64,000 nucleotides of DNA from Pseudomonadota bacterium (GCA_021323675.1 JAJPKP010000007.1:1-64000), one strand, 5' to 3'. Shown: positions 9,969-18,882, counted from the stretch's first letter. The notes: generated by a model from the sequence alone, not told the origin. Translations and numbers: made by a program.

Positions 9969-10973
9969 CTATTGTCCGCCCTCGACCTGCTTCAGGATGA
10001 AGGTCAGCGACTCCGCGAAGTCGTCGGGATGCTCGAGTTGGGGGAACGGTCCCGAGGTTTTGAATACGACCGTCGCGGATCCGGGCAGAGCGGAATGGAG
10101 CGCCTCTCCCTGCGCGCTGCTGAAGTAGGGATTCTTCGCGCCCCAGATGATGATCGTCAGCGTGTTGAAGATCTGCCCCAGCCGGGAGCGAATGTGAGCC
10201 TCGTCGCGCGGGACCGAATTGATCATGTCGGTCTGCGCCTGCATGTCGTCCGCGAGCGCCGCGATCATCCGCTGATACATGAATTGCGGCAGCGGCGGCA
10301 TCCCGTAAAAGCTCGCATCGAGCGCGGTTTGCATCGCCTCCGGCGTGTTCGGCAGCATCCCCTTGCGCAGCTTTTCCGCGCCCGCCGCGCCGACCAGACC
10401 GCCCGACACCAGGATGAGCCGCTCGACCTTGTCGGGATGCTCGACCGCGTAATAGAGAGCGACATCGGCGCCCAAATCGGAGCCGACCAGGCTTAAGTGG
10501 TCGAGCTTCAACTTGTCGACGAGCTGCGCGATCGCTCCCGCCTGGTAGGCGATCGAGTAATTGACCTGCTTGTGCTCCGACGATGCGAACCCCATCAGAT
10601 TGGGCGCAATCACCTTGAAGTGCGCTTCCGCCACGGGATGCATCACGTCGCGCCAGACCAGCGCCGCATCCAGCCCGACCCCGTGAATCATCAGGACCGG
10701 GTACTGATCCCAGTAACCGCCGGTGATGAAGTAGGTCATCAGGCCGTCATCGAGCGCGATTTCGTTCTGGGTAACACCCGACCATCCAAGCCGCGTCGTC
10801 TGAAGCCATCGCAACGTGGCAATCGGATGGAGATAAAAGGCGGCGGCGAAGATGCCGATGAAAACGGCCAGCAGCGGGCCAACGATGTTGATCCAGGCGT
10901 GGCGGCGCGTCGGCGGGGCGATCAGGCTGCCGCGGACTTCGGCTTCGGACGGCGCTTTTGCGGGTTCGGGCAT
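9969..10973 (-). CDS. Membrane-anchored alpha/beta hydrolase with Asp nucleophile
   Basis: The protein has 334 residues from ATG at 10973. One transmembrane helix (about residues 28-48) is followed by an alpha/beta hydrolase domain. The oxyanion region is MIHGVGLDAALVW, and the nucleophile elbow is LVGSDLGADVAL with Asp166 in place of the usual Ser. Asp at this site is typical of epoxide hydrolases and haloalkane dehalogenases, so an ester-intermediate hydrolase is likely. The open frame starts at 11078, but the first 35 residues look non-coding. Confidence 0.8.
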   Translation of the reverse strand: MPEPAKAPSEAEVRGSLIAPPTRRHAWINIVGPLLAVFIGIFAAAFYLHPIATLRWLQTTRLGWSGVTQNEIALDDGLMTYFITGGYWDQYPVLMIHGVGLDAALVWRDVMHPVAEAHFKVIAPNLMGFASSEHKQVNYSIAYQAGAIAQLVDKLKLDHLSLVGSDLGADVALYYAVEHPDKVERLILVSGGLVGAAGAEKLRKGMLPNTPEAMQTALDASFYGMPPLPQFMYQRMIAALADDMQAQTDMINSVPRDEAHIRSRLGQIFNTLTIIIWGAKNPYFSSAQGEALHSALPGSATVVFKTSGPFPQLEHPDDFAESLTFILKQVEGGQ

Positions 10974-11110
10974 CGGGCTTCCTCGCGCACGAGACAATAG
11001 CGATACTTGTCTACTATAGCTAGACTGTACCGCGGCCGCATCGTCATTATACGCCAGTTCCGCCCGCCCGGCGTCCACCGGACGATGCGGTCCGATGGCC
11101 GGTCACCGAG

Positions 11111-11545
11111 CTAGTCGCCAGGAGCGGGCGATGCGGCCGCGGAGGGCGAAGGGTCGGCGGCGGCGGTCGCCGCGCCGCTCGGCGCAGCGGCGCCGGACGC
11201 CGACGCGGTCTTCTTGCGCGATGCGCGATGCTTGCGGGCCGCCGCTTGCTGCGCTTCGCGCTGCTCGCGCATCTGCTCCAGATGCTCGGAAGCGCGGTCG
11301 AGTGCCTTGGTGGCTTCCTCGACGGCTTTGGCCGCCTTGTCCGCCGCATCCGCAGCCTGCTGCGCAGCGACCAGCGCCTTGGCGGCGGCGTCTTCCGCCC
11401 GTGCGGCGGCTTCCTGGGCATGAGAGGCGGCGGCCTCGGCTTCCTCAGCCTGCTGCTCCTGCCGCGACATCCAGCATCCCGATACGGCAACGATCAAGAT
11501 CAGGATCGGAAGCCGCGCAACAATCCGCTGCCCTCTCGATAACAT
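11111..11545 (-). CDS. Alanine-rich coiled-coil lipoprotein
   Basis: This 144-residue protein has a signal peptide ending in a lipobox (VAVSGC, Cys24). A long Ala/Glu/Lys helix with heptad character (about residues 28-100) and an Ala/Pro/Ser-rich tail follow. Composition and design recall Braun-type (Lpp) envelope lipoproteins, though it is longer and no homology can be claimed. It is probably anchored in the outer membrane as a structural spacer. GC skew from GCG/GCC alanine codons explains the biased base composition. Confidence 0.7.
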   Translation of the reverse strand: MLSRGQRIVARLPILILIVAVSGCWMSRQEQQAEEAEAAASHAQEAAARAEDAAAKALVAAQQAADAADKAAKAVEEATKALDRASEHLEQMREQREAQQAAARKHRASRKKTASASGAAAPSGAATAAADPSPSAAASPAPGD

Positions 11546-11574
11546 CGCAACACACCCCCCGGGCCGCGCGGCAC

Positions 11575-12483
11575 TCAGGCCGCGGTGGCCGACACCGCCT
11601 TGGGCTTGTTCAGCTTTCCAAACGCCTCAACCGCTCGCATGTCAGGCTTGGGCTGGCCGTCGGCGCGCAGCGGCTGGATGCAGACCTGGGTTGCGCCGGC
11701 TTTCAGATGGGCTTCGATGCGATCGCGGATTTGGTCCTCAGTACCCCACGCAACGATCGCATCGAACAGCCGGTCGCTGCATCCGTTTTCAAATTCCTTG
11801 TCTTCCCATCCGAGCGCCTTGAGGTTGTTGGTGTAATTGGGCAGGCGTGGAACGTAGGTCTTCATATAGGCGCGAGCAGCCGCGCGCGCTTTGGCCGCAT
11901 CGGTTTCGAGAACGATGGCCTGCTCGACGCAGATCATCGGCTTGGGGCCGATCGCGGCGCGGGCCTTCGCGGTATGCTCGGGCGGCACGAAATAGGTGTG
12001 AGTTCCGTTGGCCTGCGTCGCCGAAAGCTGCAGCATCTTCGGATGCAGCGCCGCGATCACGACCGGCGCCGGCTCTTTGGGGCGAGGCGCCTGGTAAAGC
12101 GCGTTCTTCATCCGCGGCAGATACTCCTTCATATAGCTGTACGGCTTGTCATAGGAATGCCCGCGGACGTTGCTGACCAGCGGCTTATGGCTCACGCCGA
12201 TTCCGAGCAGAAAGCGCCCGCCGGACAGTTCGGCGAGAGTGTTCGCCGCCGCCGCCATCGTGACCGGATCACGCGCCCAGATATTCGCGATTCCGGTGGC
12301 GAGCACCAACCGCTCGGTGTTGGCGAGCAGGTATCCGGAATGCGCGAACGGCTCGCGGCCCAGAGCCTCGGGAATCCAGAGCGTGTTGTAGCCGAACTTC
12401 TCGAGATTCTTCACGAAGTCAACCGACTCCGCGGCCGACATCCCCTCGAAGAAAAACCACATTCCAACGGTTCCGATATCCAT
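11575..12483 (-). CDS. LLM-class F420-dependent oxidoreductase
   Basis: This 302-residue TIM-barrel protein belongs to the luciferase-like monooxygenase superfamily. Typical signatures are NLEKFGYNTLWIPEALGREPF near the N-terminus, LATGIANIWARDPVTMAAAANTLAELSGGRFLLGIGVSH in the middle, and AWGTEDQIRDRIEAHLKAGATQVCIQPL at the end. This pattern is usual for F420-binding members. The start at 12483 is chosen because the upstream extension to 13023 is the antisense of the next gene. It is divergent from a second LLM gene. Confidence 0.88.
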   Translation of the reverse strand: MDIGTVGMWFFFEGMSAAESVDFVKNLEKFGYNTLWIPEALGREPFAHSGYLLANTERLVLATGIANIWARDPVTMAAAANTLAELSGGRFLLGIGVSHKPLVSNVRGHSYDKPYSYMKEYLPRMKNALYQAPRPKEPAPVVIAALHPKMLQLSATQANGTHTYFVPPEHTAKARAAIGPKPMICVEQAIVLETDAAKARAAARAYMKTYVPRLPNYTNNLKALGWEDKEFENGCSDRLFDAIVAWGTEDQIRDRIEAHLKAGATQVCIQPLRADGQPKPDMRAVEAFGKLNKPKAVSATAA

Positions 12484-12615
12484 GAGGCAAGAAGTAGCGA
12501 GATAGCCGGGACGGTACAAGAGAAACGCCGAACGCCGGCGCCCGCGCATGAATCTGTGAAATGCGTTGATTTCTGCTAGATTGCGCGGCAAATCACACGA
12601 GAGGTTCCTATCGCC

Positions 12616-13479
12616 ATGAAACTCGGGCTGATGTTCGCCAATTCGGGGCCGTTCTCCAATCCGCAGCTCTTTGCCCATCTCGCGCAATCGGCGGAACGCT
12701 TCGGATTCGAATCGATCTGGACGGTCGAGCACGTGGTCATTCCGCAGGACTACAAATCTCCTTACCCCTACTCGCCGAGCGGCAAGATTCCCGGATCGGA
12801 AGACGTGCCGATCCCCGACCCGCTGCTCCCGCTCGCCTACGCGGCCGCGATCACGAAGAACCTGAAGCTCGGCACGGGCGTGATGATCCTTCCGCAGCGG
12901 CATCCGCTGTACGTCGCGAAGGAAATTGCCACGCTCGACGTGCTCTCGAACGGCCGCGTGATTTTGGGAATCGGCAGCGGATGGCTCAAAGAAGAATTCG
13001 ATTCGCTGGGACTCGATTTCCACCAGCGCGGCGCGCGCACCGACGAGGCGATCAAGTCGCTGCGGGCGCTATGGAGCCCCGCGGCCGCATCGTCGTTCCA
13101 CGGCAAGCATTTCAGCTTCGGCCCGGTGAAATGCTTTCCCAAACCGGTGCAGAAAAATGGCGTCCCGATCATCATCGGCGGCCATTCGCCCGCTGCCGCG
13201 AAGCGCGCCGGCCGCTACGGCGACGGGTTCTTTCCCGCTATCGGCGAGCCGGACAAGCTCGAGGAACTGTTCGCGATGATGTCAGAGGAAGCGAAAAAGG
13301 CGGGACGCGATCCGAAACAGATCGAGCTTTCATGCATGGGCCGCGCGAAGCTCGATTCGCTCAAGGCGCTTCAGGATGTAGGCATCTCGCGCGTCGTGGT
13401 AGCGCCGCCGGCTTACGATCCCGAAGGGATTACGCGGGGCCTGGAGAAGATCGCCAACGAAGTAATCGCCAAGCTCTGA
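12616..13479 (+). CDS. LLM-class F420-dependent oxidoreductase
   Basis: This 287-residue TIM barrel has MKLGLMFANSGPF at the start, the strand-3 region SIWTVEHVVIPQDY, and LDVLSNGRVILGIGSGWLKEEFDSLG, the signature of the probable-F420-dependent branch. It shares a 132-bp divergent promoter region with the other LLM gene but is a different subfamily, not a recent duplicate. Substrate unknown; relatives act on small alcohols, aromatics or terpenoids. Confidence 0.9.
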   Translation: MKLGLMFANSGPFSNPQLFAHLAQSAERFGFESIWTVEHVVIPQDYKSPYPYSPSGKIPGSEDVPIPDPLLPLAYAAAITKNLKLGTGVMILPQRHPLYVAKEIATLDVLSNGRVILGIGSGWLKEEFDSLGLDFHQRGARTDEAIKSLRALWSPAAASSFHGKHFSFGPVKCFPKPVQKNGVPIIIGGHSPAAAKRAGRYGDGFFPAIGEPDKLEELFAMMSEEAKKAGRDPKQIELSCMGRAKLDSLKALQDVGISRVVVAPPAYDPEGITRGLEKIANEVIAKL

Positions 13480-13490
13480 GTCGAGGAATT

Positions 13491-13549
13491 CGCGGATTCC
13501 CGCGGACTCGCGCAGATCCGATTTCCCGCGCCAGTCCGCGAAATCCGCG
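13491..13549. terminator. Long imperfect hairpin between convergent genes
   Basis: CGCGGATTCCCGCGGACT (13491-13508) pairs with AGTCCGCGAAATCCGCG (13533-13549) with a single bulge. It lies tail-to-tail between the LLM gene and the ferredoxin gene, where it could end transcription from both sides. There is no T-run. Confidence 0.5.
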
Positions 13550-13557
13550 CCCTTGCT

Positions 13558-13839
13558 CTAAGCGCGGGCGCGCGCCCAGGCCTGCAGTTCGCGGATTCGC
13601 GTGTACCCGCCCGTGCCTTCCACGATCCCCTCGGCGCGAGCGTCGTGGATGCACGCGACCGGGCATAGCGGCGCGCAAAAGCCGCAATCGATGCATTCAT
13701 CGAGGACGATCGCGTAGCGTCCCAGGAAGTCTCCCTGGACCTGGTAGATCGCATCGACCTTCCCCGGACAGGCATGATCGCACGCGCCGCATCCGATGCA
13801 GGTCTCGTCGATATAGAAATGTCCGGCCTTATGCGCCAT
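13558..13839 (-). CDS. Two-cluster 4Fe-4S ferredoxin
   Basis: This 93-residue bacterial-type ferredoxin carries CIGCGACDHACP and CIDCGFCAPLCPVACI. Two clusters are therefore expected, with a longer spacer between them than in clostridial ferredoxins. It is the last gene of a leftward operon after an SCP2-like protein and a diiron protein (7-bp gap), which suggests that it feeds electrons to the diiron centre. Confidence 0.9.
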   Translation of the reverse strand: MAHKAGHFYIDETCIGCGACDHACPGKVDAIYQVQGDFLGRYAIVLDECIDCGFCAPLCPVACIHDARAEGIVEGTGGYTRIRELQAWARARA

Positions 13840-13846
13840 CGCGAAT

Positions 13847-14329
13847 TCAGTCCGGAAAGATGGTCCGGAAGGCCGCGCAAGCGTTCACGAATTCCTGCAG
13901 GCTCTGGTTGTAGCGAAAGAACAGGTCCTTGCGCAGAGGATCACCCGACCAGACGCGAATGGGCGTGCCCGTATGGCTCAGGTAGTTCAGGGTATGGGTC
14001 AGGTCGGGACGTCCCCGGCCGTGCGCGATGCTTTCGATCATCTCGCGCCAGGTCGCCAGCGTGGCCTCCGCGGTGAAATCGGCGCGCGCCGGGTCATCCG
14101 CCTCACGTACGTCGATTGCCTCGAATTCCTCGAACGTCACCTGCACGCTCCACGGTTTGCCGCGCAATCCGCCGTCCAGGACCGTAAACTGCGCGACGCA
14201 ATCGATGTAGCCGAGATGCTCGTGCAGGGCGCGATTTTCCTTCATCAGGCGCGCCAGCCGCTGAAACCACTCCGCCGATGGAAACGCGACCGGATCCGCC
14301 GACTGCGCCGATACGGCCTGCGGCTCCAT
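13847..14329 (-). CDS. SCP2-like protein of unknown function
   Basis: This 160-residue protein has a middle region, AQFTVLDGGLRGKPWSVQVTFEEFEAIDVREADDPARADFTAE in pieces, that resembles the beta-sheet and ligand tunnel of sterol-carrier-protein-2-like domains. No catalytic motif is seen. Its ATG overlaps the stop of the upstream diiron gene by one base (TGATG), so the two are translationally coupled. In this setting it may present a hydrophobic substrate to the diiron protein. The fold assignment is tentative. Confidence 0.6.
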   Translation of the reverse strand: MEPQAVSAQSADPVAFPSAEWFQRLARLMKENRALHEHLGYIDCVAQFTVLDGGLRGKPWSVQVTFEEFEAIDVREADDPARADFTAEATLATWREMIESIAHGRGRPDLTHTLNYLSHTGTPIRVWSGDPLRKDLFFRYNQSLQEFVNACAAFRTIFPD

Positions 14330-15516
14330 CAGCCCTGCCCCCACGGCGAATCCAGCGGAATCGTGCATCGATCGCGGCGATCGAAGCCCGCCCGTTCGCA
14401 TCGCTGCAGATATTCCTCGACCGACATCTTCCAAAGATGGGCCTGGCCCTCCATCCCCTGATCGATCTTGTCGAGTCCGCCACCAAGCAGGATTGCCATC
14501 GGCTCGACCAGCGCGGCCTCGGTAAAGGAAGTAAGGATGACCTGCTCGCCGACGTCGGCAAAGCGATGCATCTCCTCGAGGGCGGCCGGGCGATCGGGCG
14601 CGTTGTCGAGGTAATTCTTGAGCTCGAGCACGCCGTAGGAAACGTGGCGCGCTTCGTCCTGCAGGCAGCGGCGAAAAATCTCCTTGTCCACGTGGGTCTT
14701 CGCGATCATCTCGCCCGAACGGAACATCGAGAGCACCAGCCCCTCGCCGAGCAGGTTGAGCAGAAACGTTCCCATCGTATGCGTGGGCGCGTCGTTGATC
14801 GCCTTGAGCGCCCATTCGAAGCCGGGCGAGGCGTGCAGCAGGCCGCCCCCGGCGATTGCGCGCTTGCGAAAGACTTCCTGGTGGCGCGCCTCGTCCATCA
14901 TCTGAGTGACGATGAAACTCTTCACCTCGAGGAAGTCCTGCGGAATCTTGTAAAGCCACTTGGCCGGAAAATCGCCGGCCACGAATTCAACCTCGGTTAG
15001 AAAGGTGCAGAGCTGGCAGGTGGCCTTCTCCAGATCTTCGGGCAGGCGCTCCAGCTCGCTCCACGGAATGTCCCGGGTGGCGTTCCACTGCCGCGCCTTC
15101 GCCTCCTCATACAGGGTCACGACGTTGTCGGCCCACGACTCGCCGCGATCGACGAGCGTGTAATCGTCAACCACCGGCATCTCATCCGCATACGGCTCGC
15201 GGACCGCGCCGCGCGGAGCGAACGAGAGAAACGTTACGCGTTCGGGTATGTCGCCATAGCCGGGAACGTTGTTGATGTCGGTGTAGGTCAGGCCGCGCGA
15301 CGATGGTTTTGCGCGCCGTCCCCACGCCGCCTGATCGGTCTTCATCCAGTGCAGCGAATACTCCCCCTTGCGCATCCGATCGGCGTTGCGCTGGAGAATC
15401 TCCGCCCACCGGTTGGTATGCTCCTTGAACTGGCTTTCGTAGCGGGCAACTTGTTCGTCGTTCATTCCGGTTGGGGGGAGCGGACGCAGCGTTTCGACCC
15501 GTGACGCGGTTGACAT
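14329..15516 (-). CDS. Ferritin-like diiron protein (R2/AurF-like oxygenase candidate)
   Basis: The protein has 395 residues with a ferritin-like four-helix core. Iron ligands are visible in order: Glu175/177 (TEVEF), DEARH at 208-212, Glu258 in LLGEGL, and DEARH at 287-291. This E...ExxH...E...ExxH pattern is that of diiron oxygenases and R2-like oxidases. The 130-residue N-terminal part has no recognised domain. It is the first gene of an operon with an SCP2-like protein and a ferredoxin, and divergent from a TetR gene. It is probably an O2-dependent hydroxylase, desaturase or N-oxygenase; the substrate is unknown. Confidence 0.75.
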   Translation of the reverse strand: MSTASRVETLRPLPPTGMNDEQVARYESQFKEHTNRWAEILQRNADRMRKGEYSLHWMKTDQAAWGRRAKPSSRGLTYTDINNVPGYGDIPERVTFLSFAPRGAVREPYADEMPVVDDYTLVDRGESWADNVVTLYEEAKARQWNATRDIPWSELERLPEDLEKATCQLCTFLTEVEFVAGDFPAKWLYKIPQDFLEVKSFIVTQMMDEARHQEVFRKRAIAGGGLLHASPGFEWALKAINDAPTHTMGTFLLNLLGEGLVLSMFRSGEMIAKTHVDKEIFRRCLQDEARHVSYGVLELKNYLDNAPDRPAALEEMHRFADVGEQVILTSFTEAALVEPMAILLGGGLDKIDQGMEGQAHLWKMSVEEYLQRCERAGFDRRDRCTIPLDSPWGQG

Positions 15517-15546
15517 CGGACCACCTCCGAGATTGGATGAATCGCG

Positions 15547-15575
15547 AGCTTAATCTTTACTGATAGAATTGTCAA
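15547..15575 (-). promoter_or_regulatory. Candidate promoter of the diiron operon, overlapping a TetR operator
   Basis: On the minus strand TTGACA (15575-15570) is followed after 17 bp by TAAGCT. The -35 is perfect and the -10 weak. The same bases hold an imperfect dyad centred on AATT (about 15558-15578) that would suit a TetR dimer. It lies directly before the TTG start of the divergent regulator. Confidence 0.45.
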
Positions 15576-15579
15576 TAAC

Positions 15580-16224
15580 TTGCCAACCTCCACGAAGCGT
15601 AAATCCTCGCCCGCTCATCGCCTCAGCGTAAAGAAGCGGGCCGACCGCCTCGACCAGGCAGAACGTCGCGCGCAGTTGATGCGCTGCGCGATGCGCGTGT
15701 TCGCGCGCCGAGGATTGGGCGCCGCGCGCCACGCCGAAATCGCGCGGGAGGCGGGAGTGTCGGTGCCGGCGGTATTCTTTTATTTCCCCAACCGCGAAGA
15801 ACTGGTCACGGCGGTCCTCGATGAAGTCGACCGGTTTCTGATGGACATGGCGGAGCGGATTCACGCGAGCGATCGGCCCGCGCCGGAAATCCTGCTCGAG
15901 CACGCGCGCGCGTTTGCCGCATCCGTCGATACTCATCCCGACTACGCGCGCGTATGGCTCGACTGGAGCACGGCGATTCGCGAGGAGATCTGGCCCAAGT
16001 ACCTCGACTTTCAGGAGCGGATGGTCGCGATTATCGCGGAGACGATTCGGCGATGGCAGAACGAACGCGGTATCGCCAACGACGTCGATATCGAGGATGA
16101 CGCGCGGCTGATGGTGGGATCGGCGCACATGGTGGCGCAGATGAAGTTCACGCGCGTTCCCCCCGAAAAGCTCGATCACTTCCTGCGTACGCTGGTCGGC
16201 GCCGCGCTCGGCGATCGCATCTGA
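15580..16224 (+). CDS. TetR-family transcriptional regulator
   Basis: The reading frame encodes 214 residues from a TTG start. The N-terminal HTH is clear (MRVFARRGLGAARHAEIAREAGVSVPAVFFYFPNREELV in pieces), followed by a helical ligand-binding domain. No ATG precedes the HTH, and ATG at residue 34 would cut into helix 1, so TTG at 15580 is preferred. It is divergent from the diiron operon, 63 bp away, and probably controls it in response to a hydrophobic ligand. Confidence 0.82.
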   Translation: MPTSTKRKSSPAHRLSVKKRADRLDQAERRAQLMRCAMRVFARRGLGAARHAEIAREAGVSVPAVFFYFPNREELVTAVLDEVDRFLMDMAERIHASDRPAPEILLEHARAFAASVDTHPDYARVWLDWSTAIREEIWPKYLDFQERMVAIIAETIRRWQNERGIANDVDIEDDARLMVGSAHMVAQMKFTRVPPEKLDHFLRTLVGAALGDRI

Positions 16225-16322
16225 TCGATAGCATCGGCAAGCGACGCATTCGGAAGCGGCTTCAGCGGACGCCGCATCGTGTCGCGCCGGCCCGGTGCTT
16301 GCCCCACCCGTTTCATCGCGGC

Positions 16323-16769
16323 TTAACGCGTGCGCCTGGGTGCGGACGGTCGGACGCGGCTGCCTGATTTCGCGGCCGAGTGCACAGCGCCGGCCCTCTC
16401 CTTCTTTGAAGCGGGCATCGAAAGGCGATAGCCATCCCGCAGGATTGCGGTTACTTCGTCCCAATCCATCGACCCGTCAAGCCGCACGCCGACCCATCCT
16501 TTGTGACCCATGTATGGGGGCTTGAAGAACCTGCGCGGATCGGACTTGACGAGAATCTCCTGCGCCATCGCGGGAGCCTTGACCCACACGGCGAAATGGC
16601 CGCTGCCGTGATGGTCGTTGTCGGTCATCGCGAACATCGACCCGCCCGCAACTCTGAAAGTGCACTCGCCCCACGCTTCCTTTTCGATCACCTCGCCGAG
16701 TTTCAGGCAGATCGCGCGCAGCCGCTTCAGCGCGGGGTTCGAATCGTCGTACATGCGAGGATGCGCCAT
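16323..16769 (-). CDS. MmcQ/YjbR-family protein
   Basis: This 148-residue CyaY-like-fold protein has ALKRLRAICLKLGEVIEKEAWGE at the N-terminus, FRVAGGSMFAMTD, and LDGSMDWDEVTAILRDGYRLS at the C-terminus, all typical of the MmcQ/YjbR family. Some relatives bind double-stranded DNA, but a general role is unknown. It closes a run with a VOC protein (7-bp gap) and a hydrolase. Confidence 0.85.
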   Translation of the reverse strand: MAHPRMYDDSNPALKRLRAICLKLGEVIEKEAWGECTFRVAGGSMFAMTDNDHHGSGHFAVWVKAPAMAQEILVKSDPRRFFKPPYMGHKGWVGVRLDGSMDWDEVTAILRDGYRLSMPASKKERAGAVHSAAKSGSRVRPSAPRRTR

Positions 16770-16776
16770 CGTCAGC

Positions 16777-17169
16777 TCACTTCGCCGCCCTGTTGGAGGC
16801 GATCCACCAGGTGTTGCCGGAGGCGTCTTTCACTCCCGCGACACGATCGCCCCAGGGCTGATCGGCAGGTTCGCGGACCGCTTTGGCGCCGAGATTAAGC
16901 GCGCGGCGGTAGGTCGCATCTACGTTGGGAACGTAAAGATAAATCGCCCCGGACATCGAAGGGTCGGCGAAGTGGCCGTTGCCAAGCAGAACGTAGGCAC
17001 CGCCGATCTTCGCCTCGGCGTGAAAGTGTCCCTGCGGATCTGGTTGGGGATCGTGAGTGACTTCGGCGCCAAATGCCTGCTTGAGAAAGTCGATCAATTC
17101 CGGCCTCGCGTAGAGATAGGGCGTAACCGCGGTGAATCCCGGATATGCGTAGCTCGGCTGGTTGCTCAT
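16777..17169 (-). CDS. VOC-family protein (PhnB-like)
   Basis: This 130-residue single-domain member of the vicinal-oxygen-chelate fold has TPYLYARPELIDFLKQAFGAE at the N-terminus and WGDRVAGVKDASGNTWWIAS at the C-terminus, the PhnB-like signatures. It is the same subtype as the four-domain VOC protein encoded 2.3 kb upstream. The enzymatic role of the family is not settled. Confidence 0.85.
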   Translation of the reverse strand: MSNQPSYAYPGFTAVTPYLYARPELIDFLKQAFGAEVTHDPQPDPQGHFHAEAKIGGAYVLLGNGHFADPSMSGAIYLYVPNVDATYRRALNLGAKAVREPADQPWGDRVAGVKDASGNTWWIASNRAAK

Positions 17170-17184
17170 AGACCGCCTCCTTGT

Positions 17185-18750
17185 TCAAAGCATGAAAGTT
17201 ATCGGGCTCGTCGCCGCGATCACCCAGGTGAGCCAGACGGATTCGACGATCGCGATCAGGGTCAAATTGCGAGAGGAGCTGTAAGCGGACGCCGCGAAGA
17301 TCTCGACCATCGCATATATAAGAATCAGCGTCGGCAGAATCAGCATCAGGACAAACGGCAACGCCTGCAGAGACACGCCGACCACTATCATCGCGATGAT
17401 CACCGCCCGGCCTGCGGCGGCGCGCGCGGTGGCAATCACGATGCCGCCGCGGCGCAGGAGAAATTCGAAGCTCAACCAGAACGGGAACGTCGCCACGGCA
17501 CCCACCACCAGAGCGAAGAGCCGCTCCGGGGTCAGCGCCAGCGAATGGAACGTCACCGTGCCCGCGACCTGGCACACATAGATAACCGCAATCGCGATGA
17601 ACGCGGCGAGGATCGTCGCTCTCGGGCGAATCAGCAATCGGCTCCATGAAAGCACGTGTGCCAGAATAAGAACGACGGCAAGAATAAGACCGGCCGCGAG
17701 GAGCCACGAGACCTGCGCATCCCCGACGACCATCGGGAAGAACGCGGCCGGGACGATCATCGAGATGAACGGCAGCGCGGCGAGCAGCGCGCCGCCCACG
17801 ATCGCAAGCCCCCACCATCCTCCCAGCCCCTCCGGACCGTCGCTCCAGGACCCGGCAATCTCGCCGCTGATTTTGCCTAGTGGCACCAGGAACACCAGAA
17901 AAACAACAAACACCAAGCCTGTGGCTCTGATGCGCGGCTCGGAAAGGTTCAGTTCGCCGGCGCGCGGGGCTGCAAAGGCACTATCGAGCCACTTGACGAT
18001 GGTCTCGGTCGCCTCCGGAGAAGAGACGATTTGCACATGATCGACCTTGGGAACCTGGATCGCTTCGACCGCCGTGCCCTGCTGAAAATCGCCGTAGACT
18101 TTTCCCATCTCCACCTGGGAAGCGCCGGCGAGGTGCGCGGCAATTGCCGAGGAAGTGTTCTTGATGAAATCGGGATCGCGCTCGGCGAAGATGAAAAGCG
18201 CGTTTCGCGGCCGCTCCCCGCTGCCCAGCGAGAAACCTCCGGAGATCATGACGGCGCCTTTCAGAGCCGGATCGGTGCTCGCGTAGTCCAGTACCGCACC
18301 CGCGCCCATCGAATGGCCTATCACCACGATTTGCGAGCCATCGACCAGCGGATAGCGGCGCACAAATTCGACCGCGTTGCGGACGTCGGGACGCAACGCG
18401 TCCAGATTGCCAAAACCGCCCGGAAACGGATTGCGATTTGCGCCGTGCCCGCTCACGTCGATCGCGAGCACCGCATAGCCGTTTTGCGCGATACGGCGCG
18501 CGAGCGAGCTCAAGGATTGACGGTCGGCGCTGAATCCATGGATCAACACCACCGCGGGCGGCCGATGCGCCGGCGGGATCACGTGAAAGAACGCGTTTCG
18601 ATCTCCCGGAAGGTATATCGTGGCGGGTTCCTGCCCGGGCAGATTCACGAACGCGTGCGCCGGACCGCCCGCGTCGAGAGCCGCGAGCCGCGCGGTGGCC
18701 AGAACCAGGAGAATCCCCGTTATCAGAGCGAAAATGTACAAGGGCTTCAT
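17185..18750 (-). CDS. Alpha/beta hydrolase fused to a polytopic membrane domain
   Basis: This 521-residue protein has a signal-anchor (1-25). An alpha/beta hydrolase domain follows (about 45-265) with VVLIHGFSADRQSL, AIDVSGHGANR and nucleophile Ser147 in VIGHSMGAG; an acid and a His (KVDHVQI) come later. From about residue 275 on there are roughly seven hydrophobic helices. The hydrolase probably faces the periplasm, with the membrane part as anchor or channel. It heads a three-gene leftward group with VOC and MmcQ genes. Confidence 0.78.
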   Translation of the reverse strand: MKPLYIFALITGILLVLATARLAALDAGGPAHAFVNLPGQEPATIYLPGDRNAFFHVIPPAHRPPAVVLIHGFSADRQSLSSLARRIAQNGYAVLAIDVSGHGANRNPFPGGFGNLDALRPDVRNAVEFVRRYPLVDGSQIVVIGHSMGAGAVLDYASTDPALKGAVMISGGFSLGSGERPRNALFIFAERDPDFIKNTSSAIAAHLAGASQVEMGKVYGDFQQGTAVEAIQVPKVDHVQIVSSPEATETIVKWLDSAFAAPRAGELNLSEPRIRATGLVFVVFLVFLVPLGKISGEIAGSWSDGPEGLGGWWGLAIVGGALLAALPFISMIVPAAFFPMVVGDAQVSWLLAAGLILAVVLILAHVLSWSRLLIRPRATILAAFIAIAVIYVCQVAGTVTFHSLALTPERLFALVVGAVATFPFWLSFEFLLRRGGIVIATARAAAGRAVIIAMIVVGVSLQALPFVLMLILPTLILIYAMVEIFAASAYSSSRNLTLIAIVESVWLTWVIAATSPITFML

Positions 18751-18765
18751 CGATCTGCCGGCCTT

Positions 18766-18882
18766 TCAAAGCGAGTCAGTTAGCTTTACGATGCCGCTCC
18801 GCTGAGTTTCAGGGCGATTCGCCGTCGATCGATGGCAATAGCCCGGCGTTTGAGCGACAGCATCGGCTTGTTGCAAAGCCAT
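18766..18882 (-). CDS. Possible small protein, 38 residues
   Basis: ATG at 18882 is preceded by the strong ribosome site AAAGGAGAG and opens a 38-codon frame ending 15 bp before the hydrolase start. The product (MALQQADAVAQTPG... ending KLTDSL) has no recognised similarity. It may be a leader peptide or chance; the ribosome site is the only support. Confidence 0.25.
   Translation of the reverse strand: MALQQADAVAQTPGYCHRSTANRPETQRSGIVKLTDSL

Noticed and set aside
11575-13023. Extension of the leftward LLM gene to 13023
   Set aside because: The extra 180 codons are the antisense of the divergent LLM gene; family similarity starts at 12483.
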